From the NCBI GenBank assembly GCA_965199745.1, contig CBDATB010000015.1:248001-312000 (forward strand): DNA of 64,000 nt, read 5' to 3'. Below, one piece after another: positions 1 to 7,573 of this stretch. Position 1 is the stretch's first letter, and every line of letters begins with the position of its first letter. The position numbers and the translations under genes were made by a program. The notes beneath the pieces were generated by a model that saw only the letters and a list, made by a program, of their open reading frames with translations, did no database searches and had not been told where the DNA came from. The stretch comes from CBDATB01 sp965199745. Lineage in GTDB: Bacteria > Bacteroidota > Bacteroidia > Cytophagales > Flammeovirgaceae.

Positions 1-330
1 TTCTGTATCGGTAAATATTGACTTTCTGTGAAAATAATCTTCATTATCAATAAAGTATACTTGTAGCTTAGCTTTGGGAATAGAAGCAACTTTAATGGTT
101 AGTGGCTTTTCTTCTTCTCCAACAGTAATATTAATACCTGACAGGCGTACCACTTCATGTAGCCTGTTCCTTCTTTCATTAATCAAACCGAAACGCGGTA
201 CAATAATTCTGATATCCATGCCTTTTTCCTGCATAGACTGCGGAAGCCTCCGCACATATTGAGCTACTTCCGAAGTTTCTAAAAAAGGTTCGATTTCACT
301 TGCTACATAAAGAATTTTCAATTTTGACAT
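1..330 (-). CDS. Glycogen/starch synthase, GT5 family, N-terminal fragment
   Basis: This gene runs off the left edge, leaving only the first 110 codons (start MSKLKILYVASEIEP). The opening strand followed by VASE, then the LPQSMQEKGMDIRIIVPRFG stretch and INERRNRLHEV, match the N-terminal Rossmann half of GT5 synthases, which extend alpha-1,4-glucan from a nucleotide-glucose donor. The usual KxGG donor-binding motif near residue 15-20 is not visible; the matching stretch reads ETSEVAQ. I recall this as a feature of the Bacteroidota variant of the family, so the exact donor and product are uncertain. The start is the first ATG. A promoter-like sequence lies about 150 bp upstream, divergent from dnaB. 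Confidence 0.8.
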   Translation of the reverse strand, partial: MSKLKILYVASEIEPFLETSEVAQYVRRLPQSMQEKGMDIRIIVPRFGLINERRNRLHEVVRLSGINITVGEEEKPLTIKVASIPKAKLQVYFIDNEDYFHRKSIFTDTE

Positions 331-487
331 ATTTTGGTTGATTTTTTAAACGCAAAACAAAGCAGGGTAATAACTAGTAAGTTGAAATGCAAACAGCCAT
401 GAATGTTGCTGACATAAGTATTAATTGATAATTAATAATTAACAATCATATATATCTGTTTGCCGATGGTTGCAAAAAAAGAAAGTG

Positions 488-517
488 CAAAAATAATAAA
501 AAAATTAGGGTTTTCAA
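488..517 (-). promoter_or_regulatory. Putative Bacteroidota promoter for the glycogen synthase gene
   Basis: On the minus strand the sequence reads TTG, 19 bases, TATTTTTG, which fits the Bacteroidota -33 TTG / -7 TAnnTTTG pattern. It would give a leader of roughly 150 bases before the start at 330. The rest of the 331-704 gap between the two divergent genes shows no other gene; it contains AT-rich runs such as attaattgataattaataat (about 420-440). The match was found by eye, with no transcript evidence. Confidence 0.4.
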
Positions 518-704
518 TAAATTGTGCTTACCTGAGCAGTCGTAAAAGTAGTAAACGATATGTTAAGTCATTTTCTACTAGACGGAACAATCTGCATAGT
601 TACTTTCAGATGCTAGTAGCTTAGATTATTTCATGTATTTTGCCTAGATTTCTATCTAATATTATCTACTTTTAGCCTTTATTTAATCCTTGTATTTTCC
701 AATT

Positions 705-2234
705 ATGGAAGCTTCAAAAGATACACCGACACGCGGGAGTATTTCCTCCAAAGCAAGTTTGCTCGATAAAGTGCTAACACGCGGGAGCTTGGGCAAAAAA
801 CGCCCTTATAACTATGAGCTAGAAGAAGCAGTATTGGGTGCTATGATGCTCGAGAAGGATGCGCTTTCAGAAGTGATAGAAATGCTAAATTTACAGAGTT
901 TTGATAAGGAAGCACACCAAAAAATTTTTCGGGCTATTGTCCAACTCTTTGAAAATGGAGAACCTGTAGATATTATGACTGTCAGTAATCGCTTGAGAGC
1001 CAATGGCGAACTCGAGCTAATAGGGGGTGCCTATTACGTATCTCAGCTAACAGCACGGGTAAATTCTGCCGCTAATATTTTATATCACGCGAGAATACTG
1101 CTGCAGTACACTATTAAAAGAGAAATTATTGAAGCAGCTAACGAAATTTTAAAACAGGCTTACGAAGAAACAACAGATGTGTTTGTGCTGTTGGATAAAT
1201 TTGAGCAAAAGCTCTTTGAGATATCAGCGTTTAATATTCGTAAAAGCTATACCGAATCCGAGTCTTTGGGTAAGGAACTCATGCAAGAATTAGAGACCAT
1301 GAAAGACACAAAAGATGGTTTGATTGGAGTGCCTAGTGGTTTTACCGATTTGGATAGGTTTACTGCCGGCTGGCAGCGCGCTAATTTGGTGATTATCGCG
1401 GCAAGACCTGGCATGGGTAAAACTGCCTTTATACTTTCGGCTATGCGAAATGCTGCTGTTGATTTTAAAAAAGCTGTAGTAATTTTTTCTCTAGAAATGT
1501 CTGCCATAGAACTAATGAAAAGGCTTTATTCTGCCGAATCGGAAATTGAAAGCGGCAAATTTCGTACACCTAACAAAATGTCGGAACAGGAATGGAAGCG
1601 GTTGGTTGCTAGAACAGCTGTTGTAACGCAAGCTCCGATTTTTGTTGACGATACACCCAGCATTTCTATTCTTGAATTAAGGGCAAAATCCCGTCGCCTG
1701 AAAGCACAACGCAACATAGAATTAATTATTGTGGATTACCTACAGCTGATGTCGGGCGAGCATAGCGGCAAAAGCGGTAACCGCGAACAAGAAATTGCCC
1801 ATATATCGCGCTGTTTGAAGCAACTAGCCAAAGAACTTGACATACCAGTCTTAGCTCTTTCTCAGTTGAGTAGAGCAGTAGAAGTTAGGGGTGGCGACAA
1901 AAGACCCCAACTATCTGATTTAAGGGAATCAGGCTCAATAGAGCAAGATGCCGATATAGTGATGTTTCTTTACAGACCCGAATATTACGATATTACCGAA
2001 GACCAAGATGGAAACCCCGTCGATGGGCTTACTGAAATAATGATCGCTAAGCAGCGGAATGGCTCTTTGGGTACAGCTAAAATCAAGTTTATTCCCCAAT
2101 ATACTAAATTTGCTGATTGGCATGAAAGAGACTATATGGATGACCAAGGTGCTTATGAAAGTTATACCATGCAAAGCAGTGTGAACAGTGATTTGTCAGG
2201 AAACAAGGACCAAAATAAACCCTCACCATTCTGA
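705..2234 (+). CDS. dnaB: Replicative DNA helicase DnaB
   Basis: DnaB is the hexameric replicative helicase that unwinds DNA at the fork and partners with primase. The N-terminal domain (YELEEAVLGAMML...) is followed by the RecA-like core with Walker A ARPGMGKTAF at about residues 232-241, Walker B IIVDYLQLM, and the DnaB motif SQLSRAVE..GDKRPQLSDLRESG with the arginine finger region. The length of about 509 residues is normal. I chose the ATG at 705 over a TTG 15 bases upstream, because it removes an unlikely leader and gives MEASKD. The C-terminus ends in a short polar tail. The gene faces the NagZ-like gene, with only 25 bp between their ends. Confidence 0.96.
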   Translation: MEASKDTPTRGSISSKASLLDKVLTRGSLGKKRPYNYELEEAVLGAMMLEKDALSEVIEMLNLQSFDKEAHQKIFRAIVQLFENGEPVDIMTVSNRLRANGELELIGGAYYVSQLTARVNSAANILYHARILLQYTIKREIIEAANEILKQAYEETTDVFVLLDKFEQKLFEISAFNIRKSYTESESLGKELMQELETMKDTKDGLIGVPSGFTDLDRFTAGWQRANLVIIAARPGMGKTAFILSAMRNAAVDFKKAVVIFSLEMSAIELMKRLYSAESEIESGKFRTPNKMSEQEWKRLVARTAVVTQAPIFVDDTPSISILELRAKSRRLKAQRNIELIIVDYLQLMSGEHSGKSGNREQEIAHISRCLKQLAKELDIPVLALSQLSRAVEVRGGDKRPQLSDLRESGSIEQDADIVMFLYRPEYYDITEDQDGNPVDGLTEIMIAKQRNGSLGTAKIKFIPQYTKFADWHERDYMDDQGAYESYTMQSSVNSDLSGNKDQNKPSPF

Positions 2235-2259
2235 AGAATAATCATCAATTTGAATAAAT

Positions 2260-3375
2260 TTATCGTTTGAACTTTGTTTTAAGTGCCATAATTCTTTGAT
2301 AAGAAATACGTATTCTTTCCGCCGAGATCTTTCGCTGAGCAAGCAGTTTTTTAATAATAGCTATTGCTTTCTGGCTAATGTCAGGGTCGTAATACAAATT
2401 ATTACCAAAAAGCAATATATCTACCCCGGCAAGAAGGGCTTTTTGTATAGCCACCTCTAGCCCGTAGTGTGTACTGATTGCCTTCATTTGCATATCGTCA
2501 GAAATGACAACCCCATCAAATTTTAAGTCTTTTCTGAGCAAGCCCCCAATAATTTTTGACGATAAAGTGGCCGGATACACGCTGTCTAGTACTGCATGAA
2601 AAATATGTGCAGTCATAATAACATCTACCTTTTCTGCATGTATCAGTCTACGATAAGGAATCAGCTCTTGTTTATGCCAAGTGTGCGTTACGTCGGTCAG
2701 ACCTAGATGCGAGTCCTGATGACTGCTGCCATGACCGGGAAAGTGTTTTAACGTAGTGATGATATTTTCCCGGTGGTGTGCATCGATAAAAGTAGCAGCG
2801 TGAGTGGTAACTTTTTGTGGAGAATCGGAAAAACTTCTGGCTAATTTTCCGATAATCGGATTCTCAGGAGAAATATTTACATCGACTACCGGAGCCATAT
2901 TCATATTAATACCAATGTCTTTTAACGTTTGTGCAGTTTTGAGAGCGTAGTGCTGTGTGCTGTCCACTACATCTATATTTCCCAGATATTGCGCTGACAC
3001 CGAGGTAGAAAAGCCATACTTGGGCTTGAGGCGATTAATTTTTCCGCCTTCTTGATCGATGCCGATAAGCAAAGGTGTTTTGGCAAGCCTTTGCAATGAA
3101 CGTGTCAAACTCTTTACCTGTTCTGGGCTATTGATATTACGAGATTTTTTTAAATTAATATCATAGTCAAATAAAATGACCCCGCCGATATGCCTTTCTT
3201 TTATATCTGCTTGTATTTTGGGATTTTCTGAAGTGTTCTTTCCTCTAAAACCGACCATAATCATTTGCCCGATCATTTCATCAAGAGTAGCTGTTTGTTG
3301 GTTTGCTGTATGAGTTTGAGGGGCATTTTGACAAGCAGCAAATAAAACCAATACTATTAACGATGTTTTACTCAT
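2260..3375 (-). CDS. Glycoside hydrolase family 3, NagZ-like beta-N-acetylhexosaminidase lipoprotein
   Basis: This is a family 3 glycosidase that, by homology, removes N-acetylglucosamine from cell-wall muropeptides. The diagnostic NagZ loop KHFPGHGSSHQDSH carries the His/Asp pair that assists catalysis, and VISDDMQMKAI holds the nucleophile Asp. GIDQEGGKINRL is the substrate-binding KxR-type region. The start at 3375 gives MSKTSLIVLVLFAAC, a lipoprotein signal with lipobox Cys, so the enzyme is probably membrane-anchored in the periplasm. A longer reading frame begins at 3426 but would bury the signal peptide. The protein is a single-domain form, without the fused beta-lactamase found in some Bacteroidota relatives. 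A NamZ muramidase lies at 50.3 kb. Confidence 0.9.
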   Translation of the reverse strand: MSKTSLIVLVLFAACQNAPQTHTANQQTATLDEMIGQMIMVGFRGKNTSENPKIQADIKERHIGGVILFDYDINLKKSRNINSPEQVKSLTRSLQRLAKTPLLIGIDQEGGKINRLKPKYGFSTSVSAQYLGNIDVVDSTQHYALKTAQTLKDIGINMNMAPVVDVNISPENPIIGKLARSFSDSPQKVTTHAATFIDAHHRENIITTLKHFPGHGSSHQDSHLGLTDVTHTWHKQELIPYRRLIHAEKVDVIMTAHIFHAVLDSVYPATLSSKIIGGLLRKDLKFDGVVISDDMQMKAISTHYGLEVAIQKALLAGVDILLFGNNLYYDPDISQKAIAIIKKLLAQRKISAERIRISYQRIMALKTKFKR

Positions 3376-3510
3376 GGTCTTACTAAAAAATATAACGTTT
3401 GGGTTAAGAATGTGTTGAATACTCAAAGCTATTGTTGCCAGTATCTTCTTACAATTACAGATTGAAATGCATAATTTTGCTTTTTGCCATTCTGAAATAA
3501 TTCAAATATA

Positions 3511-4224
3511 GTGAATGCCGCCATAGATGTGGGGAATACTTGTACAAAAATCGGTTTTTTTCAAGAAAACCGATTAGTAGCATGTAGAAATCAAGTACCT
3601 GCTGAGAGAATTATCAAAATACTCGAAACCTTTGATGTACAAAAGGTAATTATTAGCAATGTGGGGAAAAAAAATACCAGCTTATATGCTCAACTGATTC
3701 GCAAGTATGGTGTACTAGATTTTAACTACCGCACGCCACTTCCTATAAAACACCAATACCTGACTCCCGAAACTTTGGGGGCAGATAGGCTAGCGGCAGT
3801 AGTCGGTGCTTTTGCCTTGTATCCACATGAACACAATCTGGTAATAGATATGGGTACTTGTATTACTTGCGATTTCATTCATAAAAATGGGGTGTATTTG
3901 GGGGGGAGTATTGCCCCTGGTTTATCGATGCGTTTGCAGTCGCTTCATTATTTTACAGCCCGCCTACCACTTGTCGAACGAGCTACTAATGTCGATCTAC
4001 ACGGCAATACTACCGTCAGTTGTATCCGCAGTGGTGTTATCTATGCCGTTAGATTAGAATTACAGGGCTTTATTAGCGCATATACAAAAAAATATCATCC
4101 TCTGAATGTACTCCTTTGTGGTGGAGATGCGATTTATTTTGAAACTAAAATAAAAGCTGCCATATTTGCCCATTCAAATTTAACTCTTTATGGTTTGAAT
4201 GAAATTCTTAACTGGAATGAGTAG
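3511..4224 (+). CDS. coaX: Type III pantothenate kinase
   Basis: CoaX phosphorylates pantothenate in the first step of coenzyme A synthesis. The frame opens with the phosphate-binding DVGNTCTKIG. LGADRLAAVVGA and VIDMGTCITCD follow in the order typical of type III enzymes of the ASKHA fold, and GGSIAPGLSMR is also conserved. At 237 residues it is close to the usual size. The start is GTG: the GTG at 3511 is the only start that retains the N-terminal phosphate loop. It heads a co-directional run (coaX, OM barrel, TPR, lptC) that I recognise as a conserved gene order in Bacteroidota. The next gene overlaps its end by 26 bp. Confidence 0.93.
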   Translation: MNAAIDVGNTCTKIGFFQENRLVACRNQVPAERIIKILETFDVQKVIISNVGKKNTSLYAQLIRKYGVLDFNYRTPLPIKHQYLTPETLGADRLAAVVGAFALYPHEHNLVIDMGTCITCDFIHKNGVYLGGSIAPGLSMRLQSLHYFTARLPLVERATNVDLHGNTTVSCIRSGVIYAVRLELQGFISAYTKKYHPLNVLLCGGDAIYFETKIKAAIFAHSNLTLYGLNEILNWNE

Positions 4225-5470
4225 ATTATTTTTGTTCATTAGATTATTTGTATTTTCTTTGCTTTCAACTTTGGCAGCCAGGGCGCAGGATGGCTTTCTT
4301 CCCTACTCTAATTTTGGTTTGGGAGAAGCAAATCCTATCGGGGGAGTAAGAAATATGGGTATGGGAGGTATTGGAGTAAGTGCTGTACACCCTTTTTATA
4401 GCAATTTACAAAACCCTGCCACCCTTACTTACAATAAATTAACGCTCTTTGACTTTTCTGCTCGCAGCGAATGGATAAATCTACGAAATGACCAAGAGCA
4501 AATCAGTGGTTATACAGCTAATATTAATCATTTTAATTTAATCTTTCCCATATCTTCCCGCATAACAGCTACGGCAGGCTTGAGGTCGGCAACAAGCGTA
4601 GATTACCGATCGACTTCTTTGGAAAGAATACCCAGCAGTCCTGCCTTCGTACGATATGTTTTTGATGGTACGGGAGGCATTAGGCAGGCTTACGTGGGAA
4701 CAGGCCTTAGCCTATCGAAAAATTTTTCGCTGGGTTTTGATATTATCTACAACTTCGGATTAATCACCAGAAATGAGCAATCTGAATTGATTGACGGCGC
4801 AAGAGATACCCAAGTAGGACGCGAAACACGCACTGGCTTTAGAAAATTAGCTTTTGACTTTGGCTTTTTATATAGCGGTAGCTTTGGAGATAAAAACACA
4901 GTTCACTTAGGAATAACTTACCAACCTTCTTTTCAACACAACTTCACGCGCTTACAACGCTTGAACAGAAGACGTATTGATGATGTGCTACTATTTTCCG
5001 ATACTATCATCGATGATAATCAGGGCAGTGTGCAGCTACCTGCGAAATGGGCTTTTGGTCTGAGTACGACCAAAGATCTCAAGTATACTGTTGGGGTAGA
5101 TGTAATTTTAGAAAATTGGTCAGTATTTGAAGGACTTAGCAATGCTCAAAATGGTGTTAATACTTATAGAATTAATTTTGGTGCTGAATGGACACCCGAT
5201 GTTTACGCCGTTGGCTTGTTTAAAAAGATGACCTACCGGACAGGTTTCTCTTACGGAATTCTGCCTTGGAACATAGACGGACAACAAGTGAAAGAGTTTT
5301 CAGTTAGTATTGGTTTTAGCATTCCTTTACAGAATTTCTCACTGCTAAGCTATGCAATCAGCTACCACGAAAGGCTTAGTAGTAGTACTTTCATAGATAT
5401 ACGATATGTACGATTAAGCTTTGGCGTAGTTGTGAATAACCGTTGGTTTATAAAAAGAAAATTCAATTAA
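4199..5470 (+). CDS. Outer-membrane beta-barrel protein
   Basis: The protein has a signal peptide (hydrophobic run ending LAARAQ) followed by about 390 residues of alternating, aromatic-rich strands, and ends in a strand-like segment (YVRLSFGVVVNNRWFIKRKFN). The early NMGMGGIGVS...NPATL pattern resembles FadL/PorV-type Bacteroidota barrels, where a glycine-rich hatch is followed by NPA. The substrate is unknown. The ATG at 4199 overlaps the end of coaX by 26 bp; a second ATG at 4217 would give a cleaner signal peptide with an 8-bp overlap. Either way it is translationally coupled to coaX. Its place upstream of TPR and lptC genes suggests an envelope-assembly or transport role, but this is inference. 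Confidence 0.8.
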   Translation: MKFLTGMSRLFLFIRLFVFSLLSTLAARAQDGFLPYSNFGLGEANPIGGVRNMGMGGIGVSAVHPFYSNLQNPATLTYNKLTLFDFSARSEWINLRNDQEQISGYTANINHFNLIFPISSRITATAGLRSATSVDYRSTSLERIPSSPAFVRYVFDGTGGIRQAYVGTGLSLSKNFSLGFDIIYNFGLITRNEQSELIDGARDTQVGRETRTGFRKLAFDFGFLYSGSFGDKNTVHLGITYQPSFQHNFTRLQRLNRRRIDDVLLFSDTIIDDNQGSVQLPAKWAFGLSTTKDLKYTVGVDVILENWSVFEGLSNAQNGVNTYRINFGAEWTPDVYAVGLFKKMTYRTGFSYGILPWNIDGQQVKEFSVSIGFSIPLQNFSLLSYAISYHERLSSSTFIDIRYVRLSFGVVVNNRWFIKRKFN

Positions 5471-5494
5471 TTTAACTTTAAAAGTCTAAGAAAA

Positions 5495-6904
5495 ATGAAA
5501 TGGCAAAATTTGGTATTGTCACTTTTTGGGTTTTTGGCTTTAATGCCTTACTGTGTTTTTGGACAAGAAACTAGTAGTACAGAAACAGCAGAAAAAAATA
5601 ACTCCCCTTGTCAACCATGCGCAGAAAATTATGATAAAGGATGGTGTTGGGGCAGCGATCCGGGTACGGCAAGAGAGAAAAATGCTTTGTATACTGATGC
5701 GCTGAAAGTAAAAGATTATGAAATCGCTGTCGAACCACTCGAATGGGTATTGGCTAATACGCCTAACTTGAATAAAGCTATTTATATCAATGGCATTAAG
5801 ATATATAATAAACTCGTTAAAAAAGCCAAGAAGGAAAAAGATACGGAAAATTTACAAAAATATAGACAGAGAGAACTCGATTTGTACGACATCCGTATTG
5901 CCTGCTACGGGGCCGAAGCCAATGTATTACAACGCAAAGGAGCTATCGCATACAGCTATCTTAAAAAGGATACCACTCAGAAGAAAGCTCTCTTCAATTT
6001 ATATTCACGTATTCTAGCACTCAATGGTAATAAAACAAAAACTTACAACCTAACCTACCTGATGATTACTAATATCAATGCAAAGGTCAATAAATTTATT
6101 ACCGAAGAGCAAGCCTTGGCAGTGTATGATAAAATTACTGAAGTACTTGATTATAATATAGCCAATACAACGGACGATAAACAGCAAAAATGGATACAAG
6201 CACAAAGTAAAATAGACGGTTTTTTGCCCAAAATAACCAATATCACTTGCGAGCATGTTGAAAAAAGAATGTTGGAAGATATACGAAACAAAAAACAAGA
6301 CATGAAACTTCAAAAACGCGCACTGAAATATTTAATTACTGCAAAGTGCTTCGATAACCCACTTTTTCTTGAAGTTGGCGAAAATATTTTTGTATTTGAA
6401 CCCGCACTCGGCTTAGCCAAGACAATTTCTTCTCAATATATCAAATTAGAAAATTATGATAAAGCTATCGAGTGGAAGCAAAAAGCTATAGATTTGATTG
6501 AAAAAGACTCCTCTGTGACAGAAAAAGACCCCTTGATAAGGGCAAACCTTCATTTAGATATTGCAGCTCTGTTGGCCAAGCAAGGCAAAAAGAAAGAGGC
6601 TAGAACTAAAGCCTATAAAGCTATTGAGGTGGATGCAAGTGAAGCTGATAAGGCTTACACACTCGTTGGTAATCTGTATATGATAAGTGGTAGTGAGTGT
6701 GAAGATTCCAATCCCGTCAAATCACGGACTATTTACTTAGCTGCTTACGATATGTTCCAAAAAGCTGGAGATAAAGAAAGTATGGCAAGAGCTAAAGAGC
6801 AGTTTCCTAGTATCGAAGATATTTTTACGCAAAACTTAAATGAGGGAGACCCTATTGACGTTATCTGCTGGATAGGAGGAAAGACCATCATTAGAAAAAG
6901 ATAA
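5495..6904 (+). CDS. Secreted TPR-repeat protein
   Basis: A 469-residue protein with an N-terminal signal peptide (cleavage near CVFGQ) and then helical repeats. The clearest TPR-like units lie late in the chain, around ISSQYIKLENYDKAIEWKQKAIDL and LHLDIAALLAKQGKKKEARTKAYKAI. A conserved early patch CQPCAENYDKGWCWG is Cys/Trp rich and could form disulfides or bind a ligand. It starts 24 bp after the barrel gene, so the two are probably co-transcribed, and the family regularly sits next to lptC in Bacteroidota. Its role is likely periplasmic scaffolding for envelope assembly. I do not know a specific function. Confidence 0.75.
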   Translation: MKWQNLVLSLFGFLALMPYCVFGQETSSTETAEKNNSPCQPCAENYDKGWCWGSDPGTAREKNALYTDALKVKDYEIAVEPLEWVLANTPNLNKAIYINGIKIYNKLVKKAKKEKDTENLQKYRQRELDLYDIRIACYGAEANVLQRKGAIAYSYLKKDTTQKKALFNLYSRILALNGNKTKTYNLTYLMITNINAKVNKFITEEQALAVYDKITEVLDYNIANTTDDKQQKWIQAQSKIDGFLPKITNITCEHVEKRMLEDIRNKKQDMKLQKRALKYLITAKCFDNPLFLEVGENIFVFEPALGLAKTISSQYIKLENYDKAIEWKQKAIDLIEKDSSVTEKDPLIRANLHLDIAALLAKQGKKKEARTKAYKAIEVDASEADKAYTLVGNLYMISGSECEDSNPVKSRTIYLAAYDMFQKAGDKESMARAKEQFPSIEDIFTQNLNEGDPIDVICWIGGKTIIRKR

Positions 6905-6918
6905 AAAATATTCATTGG

Positions 6919-6957
6919 CAATTAAGTATGGACAGCTTAACTATCCATGCTTAATTG
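6919..6957 (+). terminator. Long hairpin between the TPR gene and lptC (attenuator or terminator)
   Basis: CAATTAAGTATGGA pairs with TCCATGCTTAATTG. This is a 14-bp stem with a single U-G wobble and an 11-base loop, placed 15 bp after the TPR stop and 26 bp before the lptC start. Only a short T run follows, so it may be a partial terminator, an mRNA-stability hairpin, or an attenuator that sets lptC output lower than the upstream genes. Confidence 0.5.
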
Positions 6958-6982
6958 TTTATAATCTCTTTAACCTTTCACG

Positions 6983-7534
6983 ATGAGTAAATATAAATTT
7001 TTCTTTGCCATACTAGTATCTGCCGTCTTACCTTTGCTAAATTGTTCTGAAAACATCCAAGCTGTTGATAACCTTCCAGAAAATTTTAAGCCTTATTTTT
7101 CATTTGAAAATATTCACTCTGTTTACAGTGAAGATGCCATAACAAAAATTAAAAGAAATGTACCTAAGTTGATAAGAAAACAAAACGGTAATGAAGAATA
7201 CCCCGAAGGTATTGAGATGGAACTATACAATGAGAAAGGCATGAAAACCACTACACTTAGAGCTGATAAAGGTCATTACATTAAAAGCAAAGACACTTAC
7301 CAAGTGAGTGGTAATGTTGTTGTTACCAATATCTTGCAAGAAAATACACTTGAAACCCCGCTCCTCAACTGGCGCGGTAGTAAACAAGAAATATATACAG
7401 ATACTACAGTAAAAATCACCACTCCGAATCAGATACTCCATGGACTTGGCCTGACTGCTACCCAAGATTTCAGCGAGTATGAAATTAAAGAAATCGTGGA
7501 CAGTGATGAAGATTCTTTTGAAGAAGAATTTTAA
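6983..7534 (+). CDS. lptC: LPS export protein LptC
   Basis: LptC is the bitopic inner-membrane component that passes lipopolysaccharide from LptBFG to the periplasmic bridge. After an N-terminal hydrophobic segment that ends in LPLLNC (it could be read as a lipobox) comes an OstA/LptC-like beta-jellyroll. The repeating pattern IEMELYNEKGMKTTTLRADKG, then YQVSGNVVVTN, then LLNWRGSKQEIYTDTTVKI, is the hallmark of this fold. At 183 residues it matches the family. The C-terminus is acidic (DSDEDSFEEEF). Its position at the end of the coaX cluster is the usual one in this phylum. Confidence 0.85.
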   Translation: MSKYKFFFAILVSAVLPLLNCSENIQAVDNLPENFKPYFSFENIHSVYSEDAITKIKRNVPKLIRKQNGNEEYPEGIEMELYNEKGMKTTTLRADKGHYIKSKDTYQVSGNVVVTNILQENTLETPLLNWRGSKQEIYTDTTVKITTPNQILHGLGLTATQDFSEYEIKEIVDSDEDSFEEEF

Positions 7535-7573
7535 CCATATAGTCACAAAAACGAAATAATCAATCTATTGGCT

